Assembly (NCBI RefSeq): GCF_003182075.1
Contig: NZ_QGTH01000001.1
Coordinates: 1-64,000, forward strand
From: Finegoldia magna
GTDB taxonomy: Bacteria; Bacillota; Clostridia; Tissierellales; Peptoniphilaceae
Length of the DNA stretch: 64,000 bases
Direction of reading: 5' to 3'
The translations under genes were made by a program, and so were the position numbers. This document shows positions 50,085-57,688 of the stretch, piece by piece. The notes beneath the pieces were generated by a model that saw only the letters and a list, made by a program, of their open reading frames with translations, searched no databases and was not told the origin of the DNA. Position 1 is the first letter of the stretch, and each line of letters opens with the position of its first letter.

Positions 50085-50625
50085 TAGTAATAAGTTTAAT
50101 ATAAACAAAAGAAAAGATCTTTTTAAAAAAATGCTTGAAGCTGAGGATTTTTGCTATGAGTATAATTCTATTAGACCATCAAAACTATCAGAGAGAAATA
50201 AAATGCTAAGAGAATTTTTAGGGGAAGTTAATGGGAATTTTTTGATATTTTCTCCATTTAAATGCGGTGTCGGAGAAAATATAAAACTGGGAAATAACGT
50301 TTTCATTGGAGGAAACTGTACAATATTAGATTTTGCAAGTGTTACGTTTGGAGATGATGTTTGGGTTGGAGCAAATTCTGGATTTTACACTTCGGGACAT
50401 GATACTGATTCAATAAATAGAATAAATGGAGAAGGGTATGCGAATCCTATACAGATAGGGAATAATGTCTGGATAGGTGCTTCAGCAACAATTGTGTGCA
50501 GTTCAAAGAGTGGAATAGAAATAGGAGAAAACAGTATTATTGCTACGGGTAGCGTAATTAATAAAAATGTTCCTAGCAATGTGTTAGTAGCTGGTAATCC
50601 TTTTAGAGTAATACGACAATTATAA
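50074..50625 (+). CDS. Hexapeptide-repeat O-acetyltransferase (maltose/galactoside acetyltransferase-like)
   Basis: 183 residues. An N-terminal Mac-type segment (KRKDLFKKMLEAEDFCYEYNSIRPS) precedes left-handed beta-helix repeats (FIGGNCTILDFASVTFGDDVWVGANS) with the catalytic histidine in YTSGHD. The family transfers acetyl groups from acetyl-CoA to sugar or related hydroxyls. It overlaps the ECF ATPase gene and lies 42 bases before a glycosyltransferase, so it may acetylate a sugar attached to the metallophore. A dead paralogue lies at 55363, at the other end of the sugar block. Confidence 0.85.
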   Translation: MEVNSNKFNINKRKDLFKKMLEAEDFCYEYNSIRPSKLSERNKMLREFLGEVNGNFLIFSPFKCGVGENIKLGNNVFIGGNCTILDFASVTFGDDVWVGANSGFYTSGHDTDSINRINGEGYANPIQIGNNVWIGASATIVCSSKSGIEIGENSIIATGSVINKNVPSNVLVAGNPFRVIRQL

Positions 50626-50667
50626 GAATAAAATATAAGGTAAATTTTTTCGTTAGGTGGTAAAATA

Positions 50668-51954
50668 ATGAAAATAACAGCTTTTGCAATAGGGTCATAT
50701 GGAGATTTTTTGCCAATTTTATCATTAGGCAAGGAATTAAAATCTCGAGGTCATCAAGTGACAATTGCTACATTCGAAGAGTTTAAGTCAGTATGTGAGG
50801 ATAGTGACTTGATATTTAAAAAGATTTCTGGTAATTCCAAAGAACTAGTGAGTTTATTATTAGGAAATAGCAAGAACACACGCTCGGAAGGGATTGGCGG
50901 GATAGCATTTTTACTTAATAAATATCCAGAACTATTTATGCAATTTAATAGTGCGTGTATTGGTTCTGAGCTAATAATTTATACGTTGTTTGGAGCACTA
51001 TCATATCATTTTGCAGAGAAATATAAAATACCTTTAGTTAGAAGTTTTGTATTTCCATTTGATCCAACAACAAAATTTTGTTCGCTTGTTAATAAAGCAA
51101 AGCGAAATAGTATTAGTAGTTATATTTGGTACTATAAGTGTTATATTTTTTTTAATATGGGTTCTTTATCCATTGTTAATGAATGGAGAAAAAAACTTGG
51201 TCTTAGTAAATGGAATATATTTAGAAGTTATAGGAATATGAACAGAAAGAAGATAATAACGTTGTATCAATATGACACTATTTTAGCTGAACGAGACAAG
51301 AACTGGTCTGAGCATATTTTTATTACTGGGGTGTGGCGAAATTTGTCATTAAATAGAACAAATAACGATAAAGAAAAAATAGATGATTTTTTTAAAAGAA
51401 ATAAAAATATAGTTTATGTAGGTTTTGGCAGTATGGTATATGATGATATGAAAAAACTGTTCGAAATGGTTCTATGCAGTATTTTAGAATTGGATAAAGA
51501 CATAAGCGTTGTAATATCGGGTTCAGATTTTAGTTTTATGGATACGATGAATGACGAAGATAAATTTAGAGTTTTATTGGTAGATTATATCGACTTTAAT
51601 CAATATATGCATAAGTTTAGAGCAGCTATTCATCATGGTGGCAATGGTACGGTTCATTGTTGCCTTGAATTTGGAGTTCCACAATTAATATTTGCTTTTG
51701 GAGCGGATCAATTATTTTGGGGGCAACAATGTTATGAATTAGGTATAGGACCATCTCCTATATATGTCAAAAACAAATTGAATATGGATGAGATTAAGGA
51801 GAAGGTAAATGAATTAATAAATATGAAAAAATATAAAGAAAATTCTGAGAAATTAAAAAAATATATTACAAAAGACGGGGTAAAAGTAGCGGCTAATATA
51901 ATTGAGAAAAAGTTTAAGGTTGGTAATAATAAAGACGAAAGGAGAAATAAGTGA
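50668..51954 (+). CDS. GT1-type (UGT/antibiotic) glycosyltransferase
   Basis: 428 residues with GT-B layout. The N-terminal half starts ITAFAIGSYGDFLPILSLGKELKSRGHQV, typical of enzymes that glycosylate lipids, macrolides and peptides (UGT/MGT/GtfB type). The C-terminal donor site is AAIHHGGNGTVHCCLEFGVPQ...FGADQLFWGQQ. It has no membrane anchor. It overlaps rmlA by 4 bases, and the rml genes that follow make dTDP-L-rhamnose, so a rhamnosyl transfer to the NRPS product is the simplest hypothesis. A cell-surface acceptor is the alternative, but this family is not the usual one for polysaccharide assembly. Confidence 0.88.
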   Translation: MKITAFAIGSYGDFLPILSLGKELKSRGHQVTIATFEEFKSVCEDSDLIFKKISGNSKELVSLLLGNSKNTRSEGIGGIAFLLNKYPELFMQFNSACIGSELIIYTLFGALSYHFAEKYKIPLVRSFVFPFDPTTKFCSLVNKAKRNSISSYIWYYKCYIFFNMGSLSIVNEWRKKLGLSKWNIFRSYRNMNRKKIITLYQYDTILAERDKNWSEHIFITGVWRNLSLNRTNNDKEKIDDFFKRNKNIVYVGFGSMVYDDMKKLFEMVLCSILELDKDISVVISGSDFSFMDTMNDEDKFRVLLVDYIDFNQYMHKFRAAIHHGGNGTVHCCLEFGVPQLIFAFGADQLFWGQQCYELGIGPSPIYVKNKLNMDEIKEKVNELINMKKYKENSEKLKKYITKDGVKVAANIIEKKFKVGNNKDERRNK

Positions 51955-52823
51955 AAGGTATAATTATGGCTGGAGGATTAGGCACTAGGCTTTATCCTTT
52001 CACGAAATATATTTCAAAACATTTGTTGCCAATTTATGATAAGCCACTAATATATTATCCATTAGCTGTATTAATGAAATCAAATATCCAGGAAATATTA
52101 ATCATAACTAAAAAAGAAAATCTCAATGACTTTAAAAAAATTTTGGGAGATGGGACAAAAATAGGCATTAATATTCTATATAAAATCCAAGAAAAACCAA
52201 ATGGAATAGCAGAAGCGTTCCTACTAGGAGAAGGCTTTATAGGGAATGAAAATGTTATGTTGATTTTAGGAGATAATATATTCATTGGAGATAATTTAGA
52301 ACATAAAATTTTAAAATCCTGTAAAAAAGTTGATAAAGGTAAGTATGGTGCAGTAATATTTGCTTATGAAGTTACTGAACCAGAAAGATATGGAGTAATA
52401 AATTTTGATAAACTAGGAAATGCAGAATGTATTGAGGAAAAACCTTTAAATCCGAAATCTAATTTCTGTGTAACGGGTCTATATATATACAATAATAAAG
52501 TCATAGACTATGCAAAAAGATTAAAACCTTCGAAAAGAAACGAATTGGAAATAACTGACATAAATAACATATATTTAGACAAAAAGAATCTTCATGTTGA
52601 AATAATTGGAAACGAGAATTACTGGTTTGATGCTGGTACATTCGAAAGTTTGTATCTTGCAAATAAGAAGGTTAGAGATATGAAAATCAAAGGAAATATG
52701 GGAATCGCATGCATAGAGAACATTGCACATAAAAAAGGATGGGTTTCTAGAATGCCACTTAAAAAGGAAACATTCGAAACAGTAAATAGTGTTGAAAATC
52801 ATATCGAAATGACACAAAAATAA
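51951..52823 (+). CDS. rmlA: Glucose-1-phosphate thymidylyltransferase
   Basis: 290 residues from a GTG start overlapping the glycosyltransferase gene. The nucleotide-binding GGLGTRLYPFTKYISKHLLPIYDKPLIYYPL is diagnostic in form (quoted in part: GGLGTRLYPFT; KHLLPIYDKP). Later motifs are LGDNIFIGDN, EVTEPERYGV and the YWFDAGTFESL segment. The enzyme makes dTDP-glucose, the first step to dTDP-L-rhamnose. All four pathway enzymes are encoded consecutively here in the order A, B, D, C. Confidence 0.96.
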   Translation: MKGIIMAGGLGTRLYPFTKYISKHLLPIYDKPLIYYPLAVLMKSNIQEILIITKKENLNDFKKILGDGTKIGINILYKIQEKPNGIAEAFLLGEGFIGNENVMLILGDNIFIGDNLEHKILKSCKKVDKGKYGAVIFAYEVTEPERYGVINFDKLGNAECIEEKPLNPKSNFCVTGLYIYNNKVIDYAKRLKPSKRNELEITDINNIYLDKKNLHVEIIGNENYWFDAGTFESLYLANKKVRDMKIKGNMGIACIENIAHKKGWVSRMPLKKETFETVNSVENHIEMTQK

Positions 52824-52838
52824 TAAAGGACTGTTAAT

Positions 52839-53837
52839 ATGGGCAAAACACATAAAATACTAATAACTGGAGGAGCAGGTTTTATTGGATCAAACTTCAT
52901 AGATTATTATTTCAAGAATAAAAATCGTGGAGAACTAATATGTATAGATAAATTAACTTACGCTGGTAAATTAGATAATATTGAAAAGTTTTTAGAAAGA
53001 GATAATTTTAAATTCTATAAAGAAGATATCTGCAATAAAAACGCAATGCATCAAATTATAAGAAACGAAAAACCTGATATCATAATAAATTTTGCTGCCG
53101 AATCACATGTTGATAGGTCAATAGATTGTTCATCTGCTTTTTATAATTCAAATGTAGCGGGGACTATAAATTTAATGGATTGCGCATTAGTTAATTCTGT
53201 TAAGAGATTCCATCAAGTTTCAACCGATGAAGTTTATGGTGATTTAGGAAAATTAAATAAGAGTTTAAGATTTAATGAAACCTCTAAAATAAAACCATCT
53301 AATCCATATTCTGCTAGTAAGGCTTCAGCGGACTTGTTCGTACTATCTTATGCAAGAACCCATGGTTTGCCAATAACTATTAGTAGATGTTCAAATAATT
53401 ATGGGCCTAAACAACATACAGAGAAGTATATACCCAAAATCATTACTAATATATTGCAAAACAAGAAAATACCAATCTATGGTAATGGAGAAAATATAAG
53501 AGACTGGATACATGTTTCAGATCATTGTGAAGCATTATACCGTATAATTACGGATGGAGAAATAGGATCAATATATAATATAGGCGCTGATAATGAAATA
53601 AGTAATTTAGAAATAGCTAAAATCATTTGCGAGATTTTCAACTACGGGGATTATCATATACATTTTGTAAATGATCGAAAAGGACATGATTATAGATATG
53701 GAATAGATGCTACTAAAATTAAAAAACAACTTAATTGGAAAGCTAAAACTCAGTTTAAAGAAGGAATAAAGTCAACAGTTGAATGGTATGTTAAAAATGA
53801 ACAGTGGTGGAGAAAAAGAATTGGTGATAATGTATGA
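52839..53837 (+). CDS. rmlB: dTDP-glucose 4,6-dehydratase
   Basis: 332 residues. The NAD-binding TGGAGFIGSNFIDYY starts the protein. NFAAESHVDRSI, STDEVYGDL and the YSASKASAD motif (catalytic Tyr-x3-Lys) follow, with NNYGPKQHTEKYIPK and RDWIHVSDHC further on. It converts dTDP-glucose to the 4-keto-6-deoxy sugar. The next gene overlaps its stop codon. Confidence 0.96.
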   Translation: MGKTHKILITGGAGFIGSNFIDYYFKNKNRGELICIDKLTYAGKLDNIEKFLERDNFKFYKEDICNKNAMHQIIRNEKPDIIINFAAESHVDRSIDCSSAFYNSNVAGTINLMDCALVNSVKRFHQVSTDEVYGDLGKLNKSLRFNETSKIKPSNPYSASKASADLFVLSYARTHGLPITISRCSNNYGPKQHTEKYIPKIITNILQNKKIPIYGNGENIRDWIHVSDHCEALYRIITDGEIGSIYNIGADNEISNLEIAKIICEIFNYGDYHIHFVNDRKGHDYRYGIDATKIKKQLNWKAKTQFKEGIKSTVEWYVKNEQWWRKRIGDNV

Positions 53838-54769
53838 ATGTATTGATAACAGGAGTTAATGGCTTATTAGGAAATGCTGTAGCAAAGATTGCTTTTAGAA
53901 ATAATATTCATTGCATTGGGCTCGGAAGAAAAACACTAAATGTTCAAAATAATTGTGAATATTATTCTGCTGATATTACAAATTATTCTGCACTAGAAAA
54001 AATAATTAAATACTGCAAACCTGACACAATAATTCATTGTGCTGCGTTCACGGACGTAGATTTAGCAGAAAAAAAAGAATATAAAAATAAAGTTTATGAA
54101 ATAAACGTTTCTGGGACAAAGAATATTGTAGATTTGTGCAAGAAGCATAGTATTAAATTGATATTTATTTCAAGTGATTATGTATTTTCTGGAGATACGG
54201 ATATGCCCTGGAAAGAAGATACAATTATAGAAGGAAAGCCTAAAAATTCATATGGTGAAACTAAGCGAATAGCTGAAAGAATAATTTGGTCATCACTGAA
54301 AAGATATTATATAGTTAGAACCTCCTGGCTATTTGGGGAAGACAAAGACAATTTTGTAACGAATGTAATTAATAAAATCCTAATGTGTAAAGAAATCTTT
54401 GTATTAAAAAATCAAATAGGAACTCCTACATATACTTATGATCTTGCTAGTTGTCTTCTATCCATGGCTAAAACTGAAAAATATGGCGTATATCATGTTA
54501 CCAATTCAGGCAAATATATTAGCAAGTATGAATTTGCACTTGAGATAAATTCATATTTAGAAAGAATTTCTGATAAAAATCTAAGGACCAAAATAGTTGC
54601 AGTCAATAGTTTGGATAAAAAAATATACGCAGATAGACCTAGTAATTGTAGATTAGAGATGAAAAACTTGGCTAACAGTGGGTTTAAAGAATTACCTCAT
54701 TGGCAAGAATCTTTGCACAAGTTTATTGACGAAACTGTATATAAAAGAGTTGGAGTTAAGTATGATTGA
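53834..54769 (+). CDS. rmlD: dTDP-4-dehydrorhamnose reductase
   Basis: 311 residues. LITGVNGLLGNAV opens a short-chain-dehydrogenase-type Rossmann fold, followed by IHCAAFTDVDLAE, ISSDYVFSGDT and YGETKRIAE (catalytic Tyr-x3-Lys). It catalyses the final NADPH-dependent step to dTDP-L-rhamnose. It overlaps rmlB and rmlC. The order B-D-C differs from the common A-C-B-D order but keeps the full pathway. Confidence 0.95.
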   Translation: MNVLITGVNGLLGNAVAKIAFRNNIHCIGLGRKTLNVQNNCEYYSADITNYSALEKIIKYCKPDTIIHCAAFTDVDLAEKKEYKNKVYEINVSGTKNIVDLCKKHSIKLIFISSDYVFSGDTDMPWKEDTIIEGKPKNSYGETKRIAERIIWSSLKRYYIVRTSWLFGEDKDNFVTNVINKILMCKEIFVLKNQIGTPTYTYDLASCLLSMAKTEKYGVYHVTNSGKYISKYEFALEINSYLERISDKNLRTKIVAVNSLDKKIYADRPSNCRLEMKNLANSGFKELPHWQESLHKFIDETVYKRVGVKYD

Positions 54770-55358
54770 TATAATGAATAATTGTGGCGGCTTTGTTGGT
54801 TTGACATTGATTACACCAGAAATCTTCCAGGATAACAGGGGTAGTTTTACAGAAATATATAATAAAAGAGACTTAGAGGAGAATGGTTTTAATAAATTTT
54901 TTGTTCAAGATAATGAAGTTAAATCTAAAAAAGGTGTGTTACGAGGGCTACATTTTCAAAAAGAGCATCCACAAGGGAAATTAATTCTTGTCACCAAGGG
55001 AGAAATATTTGATGTAGCAGTAGATATAAGAAAGAGCTCAAAGACATTTGGAAAATGGTTTGGCATACTATTATCTGAAGAGAATAGAAAACAGTTATAT
55101 ATTCCGGAAGGTTTTGCCCACGGATATCTTGCATTAGAAAATGAAACTATAGTGCACTATAAATGTACGGAGTATTATTACCCCGCAAAACAATGTGGAA
55201 TTATTTGGAATGATGAGGATATAAAAATAAAATGGAAAGGTTTGATTTATAATAGCGACCATCCTAACGAATCAAAATTAAAAGATGAGTCAAAGATTAT
55301 ATTGAGCCATAAAGATATCAATAACATGAGTTTTAGAAATCTATTTGATAAGGAGTAA
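54762..55358 (+). CDS. rmlC: dTDP-4-dehydrorhamnose 3,5-epimerase
   Basis: 198 residues from the ATG at 54762 (GGAG upstream), overlapping rmlD; the longer upstream frame would carry an extension unlike the family. The cupin motifs are typical: TPEIFQDNRGSFTEIYN, RGLHFQKEHPQGKL with the catalytic histidine, DVAVDIRKSSKTFGKW, and IPEGFAHGYLALE. It is the last intact gene of the operon. A decayed acetyltransferase gene follows after five bases. Confidence 0.95.
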   Translation: MIDIMNNCGGFVGLTLITPEIFQDNRGSFTEIYNKRDLEENGFNKFFVQDNEVKSKKGVLRGLHFQKEHPQGKLILVTKGEIFDVAVDIRKSSKTFGKWFGILLSEENRKQLYIPEGFAHGYLALENETIVHYKCTEYYYPAKQCGIIWNDEDIKIKWKGLIYNSDHPNESKLKDESKIILSHKDINNMSFRNLFDKE

Positions 55359-55362
55359 GAGA

Positions 55363-55917
55363 ATGAAAAGAGAGAATAATGCTGAAGGAATTATAAACAA
55401 AAAAATAAGTTGAGGAGAAGAATTTAATATTCATGATGACCACACTTTTTTTGGAGATTTGATTAAATCTGAAGAAATATGCCATGAATTTAACAATATA
55501 CCAGCCTCTCACTTTGAGGAAAGGAAAAATATTCTGAAAAAATTTTTGGGAAAAGTCAATGGTGATTTTTTTATATTTTCGCCTTTAAAATGTGGAGTTG
55601 GGTATAATATTGAAATTGGCGACTTCGTAATAATCAACAGTAATTGTAGTTTATTAGATGGAGCAAAAATAATTTTTAAAAATAACATCTGGGTAGGCCC
55701 CAATTGTGGTTTTTATACTTCAGGACATAGACTAGATTCAAAAAAAAGATTAGATGGCTGTTGATATGCGAATCCGATTGTTGTCGAAGATAATGTATGG
55801 ATAGGAGCAAATTCAATCATAGTTTGTGGTGAAAAGAAAGGTATAACCATTGGAACGAATAGCGTGATAGCAGCTAGAAGTGTTGTAACGAAAGATGTCC
55901 CTCCTAATATTTTAGAT
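55363..55917 (+). pseudogene. Decayed hexapeptide acetyltransferase, paralogue of the gene at 50074
   Basis: After AGGAG an ATG at 55363 opens a frame interrupted by TGA at 55411 and TGA at 55762. Between the stops it reads EERKNILKKFLGKVNGDFFIFSPLKCGVG, nearly the same as the intact paralogue. At the second stop the paralogue has glycine (GEG-YANP), so GGA to TGA fits. The beta-helix continues to VVTKDVPPNIL and is then cut by an IS30-family remnant. Other genes in the window end with TGA, so recoding is unlikely. It shows the sugar block was once flanked by two acetyltransferases. Confidence 0.82.
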
Positions 55918-56235
55918 GGACTGTCGGAGCTGCTAAACTTGCGATTTCGAAGCCGTTATTTGATGTTACGCTTTTAAAGAGTTTATTTTTTAACTCAAAA
56001 TCTCTTTTGAAGATTTCACCTAGGGTCGCATTTACAGCTTCTGCTGTTTTAGCTTCTATTTTTACTGTCAATTCAAATCAAGTTTTATACTCTGCTAATG
56101 TTAGTAAAACAGATTCTAAAGCCTTCTTGTTTTCTCTTATTATGGCCTGTTTGCGTGGGCTTTGATAGTTTTTTTCTAAGGTTCTTTTTTGTGTTTCGGT
56201 TATTCTAGAATTTATCCAATTATAGAGTATTTTTG
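55918..56235 (-). pseudogene. IS30-family transposase remnant
   Basis: Read on the minus strand this gives SRITETQKRTLEKNYQSPRKQ and, after an in-frame stop (TGA at 56078-56080), FELTVKIEAKTAEAV...FKSVTSNNGFEIASLAA. The second part matches the DDE region of IS30-family transposases (usually T-x-DNG-x-EF, here decayed to TSNNGFEI). The element is truncated at both ends and abuts the broken acetyltransferase. Confidence 0.65.
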
Positions 56236-56390
56236 TGCAGGGTAAAGATTCGAAGTATAGAAAAGCAGTTAGAGTATTTGAACAAGCATAGAAACTTGGA
56301 ATAACTAATTAATAAAGAACAATATTTAAAGGTATTGAATAGAAAAAATTAGATTATTAATTGATTTAACTAAAAGAATGGAGGTAAAAG
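56236..56390 (+). other. Gene-free stretch between the IS30 scar and the ICE maintenance genes
   Basis: No supported gene is visible. The boundary between the cargo block and the ICE backbone must lie in or near this stretch. Confidence 0.3.
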
Positions 56391-56459
56391 ATGCAAAAAA
56401 ATATAATTAAAATAAAGGCACCTTTTTTCTTCAGTTTATTCTGTTTGCAAACTAGATAA
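56391..56459 (+). CDS. Possible 22-residue leader peptide
   Basis: ATG at 56391 follows a good GGAGG site and encodes a Lys/Ile/Phe-rich peptide starting MQKNIIKIKAPFFFSLF. A terminator-like hairpin follows 56 bases after its stop, and the sigma-like gene comes after that. The arrangement resembles a leader peptide with attenuator, but coding is unproven. Confidence 0.35.
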   Translation: MQKNIIKIKAPFFFSLFCLQTR

Positions 56460-56515
56460 TTTAGTTGAAAAATTAAATATAATTAACAATATTAGAAAGA
56501 GTTTCTTTCATTTTA

Positions 56516-56556
56516 GAGGACTTCTCATGCCTAAGTGCAGGAGCCCTCCTTTTTTG
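56516..56556 (+). terminator. Terminator-like hairpin upstream of the sigma-like gene
   Basis: GAGGACTTCT (56516-56525) pairs with AGGAGCCCTC (56539-56548) with one mismatch and one G-U pair, followed by CTTTTTT. It could end transcription from the cargo block or act as an attenuator for the next gene. Confidence 0.55.
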
Positions 56557-56595
56557 TCTAGAAAACAAAAATAAAAAAGGATGGAGGAAACTTAA

Positions 56596-57006
56596 ATGTC
56601 AAAAGAATATTACCTCTATGTTGGTGGACAAAAAATCAAAGTAAGCGAGCAGATATATAAAGTCTACTGGCAAGAAAGAGAACATGCAAAATATTTAGAG
56701 CGAGTGGACAAGAAAAACCACTTGCTCTTTTTTTCTTCTCTGAATCATGATGGAAACTTTGAAGATAATATAGAAGATAAGAACGTTGATGTAGAAAAAA
56801 TTGTAGCTACACAAATGATGATTGAAACACTAAAAAATGCTATATCAAAGTTAAATGATGAAGAACGGGAAATTATAGAAAGACTATATTTCAATGATGA
56901 AACACTTCGTGCAGTAGCAAAGACTAAAAATATTTCACATCCAGCTTTAATTAAAAAGCGAGATAAAATTTTAGAAAAACTAAAGAAATTTATAGAAGAA
57001 CTATAA
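56596..57006 (+). CDS. Sigma-70 region-4-like ICE regulatory protein
   Basis: 136 residues, GGAGG upstream. The N-terminal half (YYLYVGGQKIKVSEQIYKVYWQEREHAKYLERVDKKN) and a C-terminal helix-turn-helix (AISKLNDEEREIIERLYFNDETLRAVAKTKNISHPALIKKRDKIL) match the small sigma-factor-like proteins of Tn916/Tn1549-type ICEs, which lie near the recombinase genes and are thought to control transfer or excision. A perfect terminator-like hairpin lies within its coding sequence at 56698-56734. A stronger hairpin follows the stop. Confidence 0.87.
   Translation: MSKEYYLYVGGQKIKVSEQIYKVYWQEREHAKYLERVDKKNHLLFFSSLNHDGNFEDNIEDKNVDVEKIVATQMMIETLKNAISKLNDEEREIIERLYFNDETLRAVAKTKNISHPALIKKRDKILEKLKKFIEEL
56698..56734 (+). 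terminator. Terminator-like hairpin inside the sigma-like coding sequence
   Basis: GAGCGAGTGG (56698-56707) pairs with CCACTTGCTC (56718-56727; one G-U pair) and is followed by seven T. It lies about 100 bases into the gene, covering the codons for residues of about 35-46. It may cause premature termination unless translating ribosomes prevent it from folding. Confidence 0.6.
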
Positions 57007-57018
57007 ATTCTGGTTACC

Positions 57019-57069
57019 AAAGAGGGCAAATTTTCCTTTATAAAGTGAAGGGGAATTTTGTCCTCTTTT
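57019..57069 (+). terminator. Terminator after the sigma-like gene
   Basis: The arms 57019-57039 and 57049-57069 pair over about 21 positions with one mismatch and a few G-U pairs, and end in CTCTTTTATAT. It begins 12 bases after the stop codon. Confidence 0.7.
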
Positions 57070-57127
57070 ATATAAAAAAAGAAATTGAAAGAATTTTGAA
57101 CCTTGACAACTGAATAGACCAAGACAG

Positions 57128-57384
57128 GACATTAACCATTTGTGGAGCTTTATAATTTCTTCGCCATGACATTTCTGCTGATAAGGATTTCGGTTTAAAT
57201 AAATACTCTAGTTAAAAGAAGGATAAAAGAAAACGAGCGATAAAAAGAAATTATATATTCAGCCTAGGAAACTGATGCATTGAAGCAAATGGGGATAATG
57301 ATACTTCTACAGTTGTTGCCGGCTCATCTTGAAAAGGGGCGGTGGTGAAATTCCAATGTCGTGACCTACACGCCTGTTAATGTC
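57128..57384 (+). ncRNA. Putative structured RNA between sigma-like gene and recombinase operon
   Basis: About 350 bases here have no convincing gene but are richer in G and C than the surroundings. Two nested long-range pairings are visible: GACATTAAC (57128-57136) with GTTAATGTC (57376-57384), 9 pairs, and TATAATTTCTT (57151-57161) with AAGAAATTATA (57245-57255), 11 pairs. The 3' half holds GCCGGCTCATCTTGAAAAGG and GGCGGTGGTGAAATTCC, which look like structured-RNA sequence. AAGGAG and a small ORF follow directly. It could be a leader or riboswitch-like element, or a stand-alone RNA of the ICE. I cannot assign a known family. Confidence 0.5.
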
Positions 57385-57422
57385 AAAAAACTTAAAGATA
57401 TTGAAGATAAGGAGAAGATATT

Positions 57423-57590
57423 ATGTGTGATGAACATAATATAAATACAGAAATGAAAACAGATAAAAAAGATAAACAGATGATAAATCAAATTGATGGT
57501 TGGAATATAGAAGTTAAATTTAATGAAAATGGATTTAGTTTAGAAAATTTAGTAGAGGAATACATCAAAGAAAAATTTTCTGTCTATTAG
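57423..57590 (+). CDS. Small TnpW-like ICE protein
   Basis: 55 residues, AAGGAG seven bases upstream of the ATG. The N-terminal half is charged and probably disordered. The C-terminal half reads INQIDGWNIEVKFNENGFSLENLVEEYIKEKF, similar in size and layout to TnpW proteins of Tn4451-like elements (a short beta hairpin, then a helix), which precede serine recombinase genes. The function of TnpW is unknown. It ends just before the recombinase promoter. Confidence 0.55.
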   Translation: MCDEHNINTEMKTDKKDKQMINQIDGWNIEVKFNENGFSLENLVEEYIKEKFSVY

Positions 57591-57593
57591 GGG

Positions 57594-57622
57594 CTGACAA
57601 AAAATATAAGGAGCGTTATAAT
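57594..57622 (+). promoter_or_regulatory. Promoter of the serine recombinase operon
   Basis: CTGACA (57594-57599), a 17-base spacer and a perfect TATAAT (57617-57622) lie 66 bases before the first recombinase gene. The three recombinase genes overlap, so this promoter should drive all of them. Confidence 0.78.
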
Positions 57623-57688
57623 ATTTTTGTGGAAGCCTAACCTTGGTTCGATTTATTGTATGTAAATTGAATTAAAGGAGGCTTTTTT

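Noticed and set aside
54678..54761. 28-residue N-terminal extension of RmlC
   Set aside because: The ATG at 54762 has a ribosome site and gives the standard family start. The upstream part is only the rmlD frame read in another phase.
55411..55764. UGA recoding in the second acetyltransferase
   Set aside because: One UGA replaces a glycine of the paralogue, which could hint at a UGA-glycine code. However, UGA is a normal stop for other genes here (kinase, rmlD, ECF T component), so the gene is simply broken.
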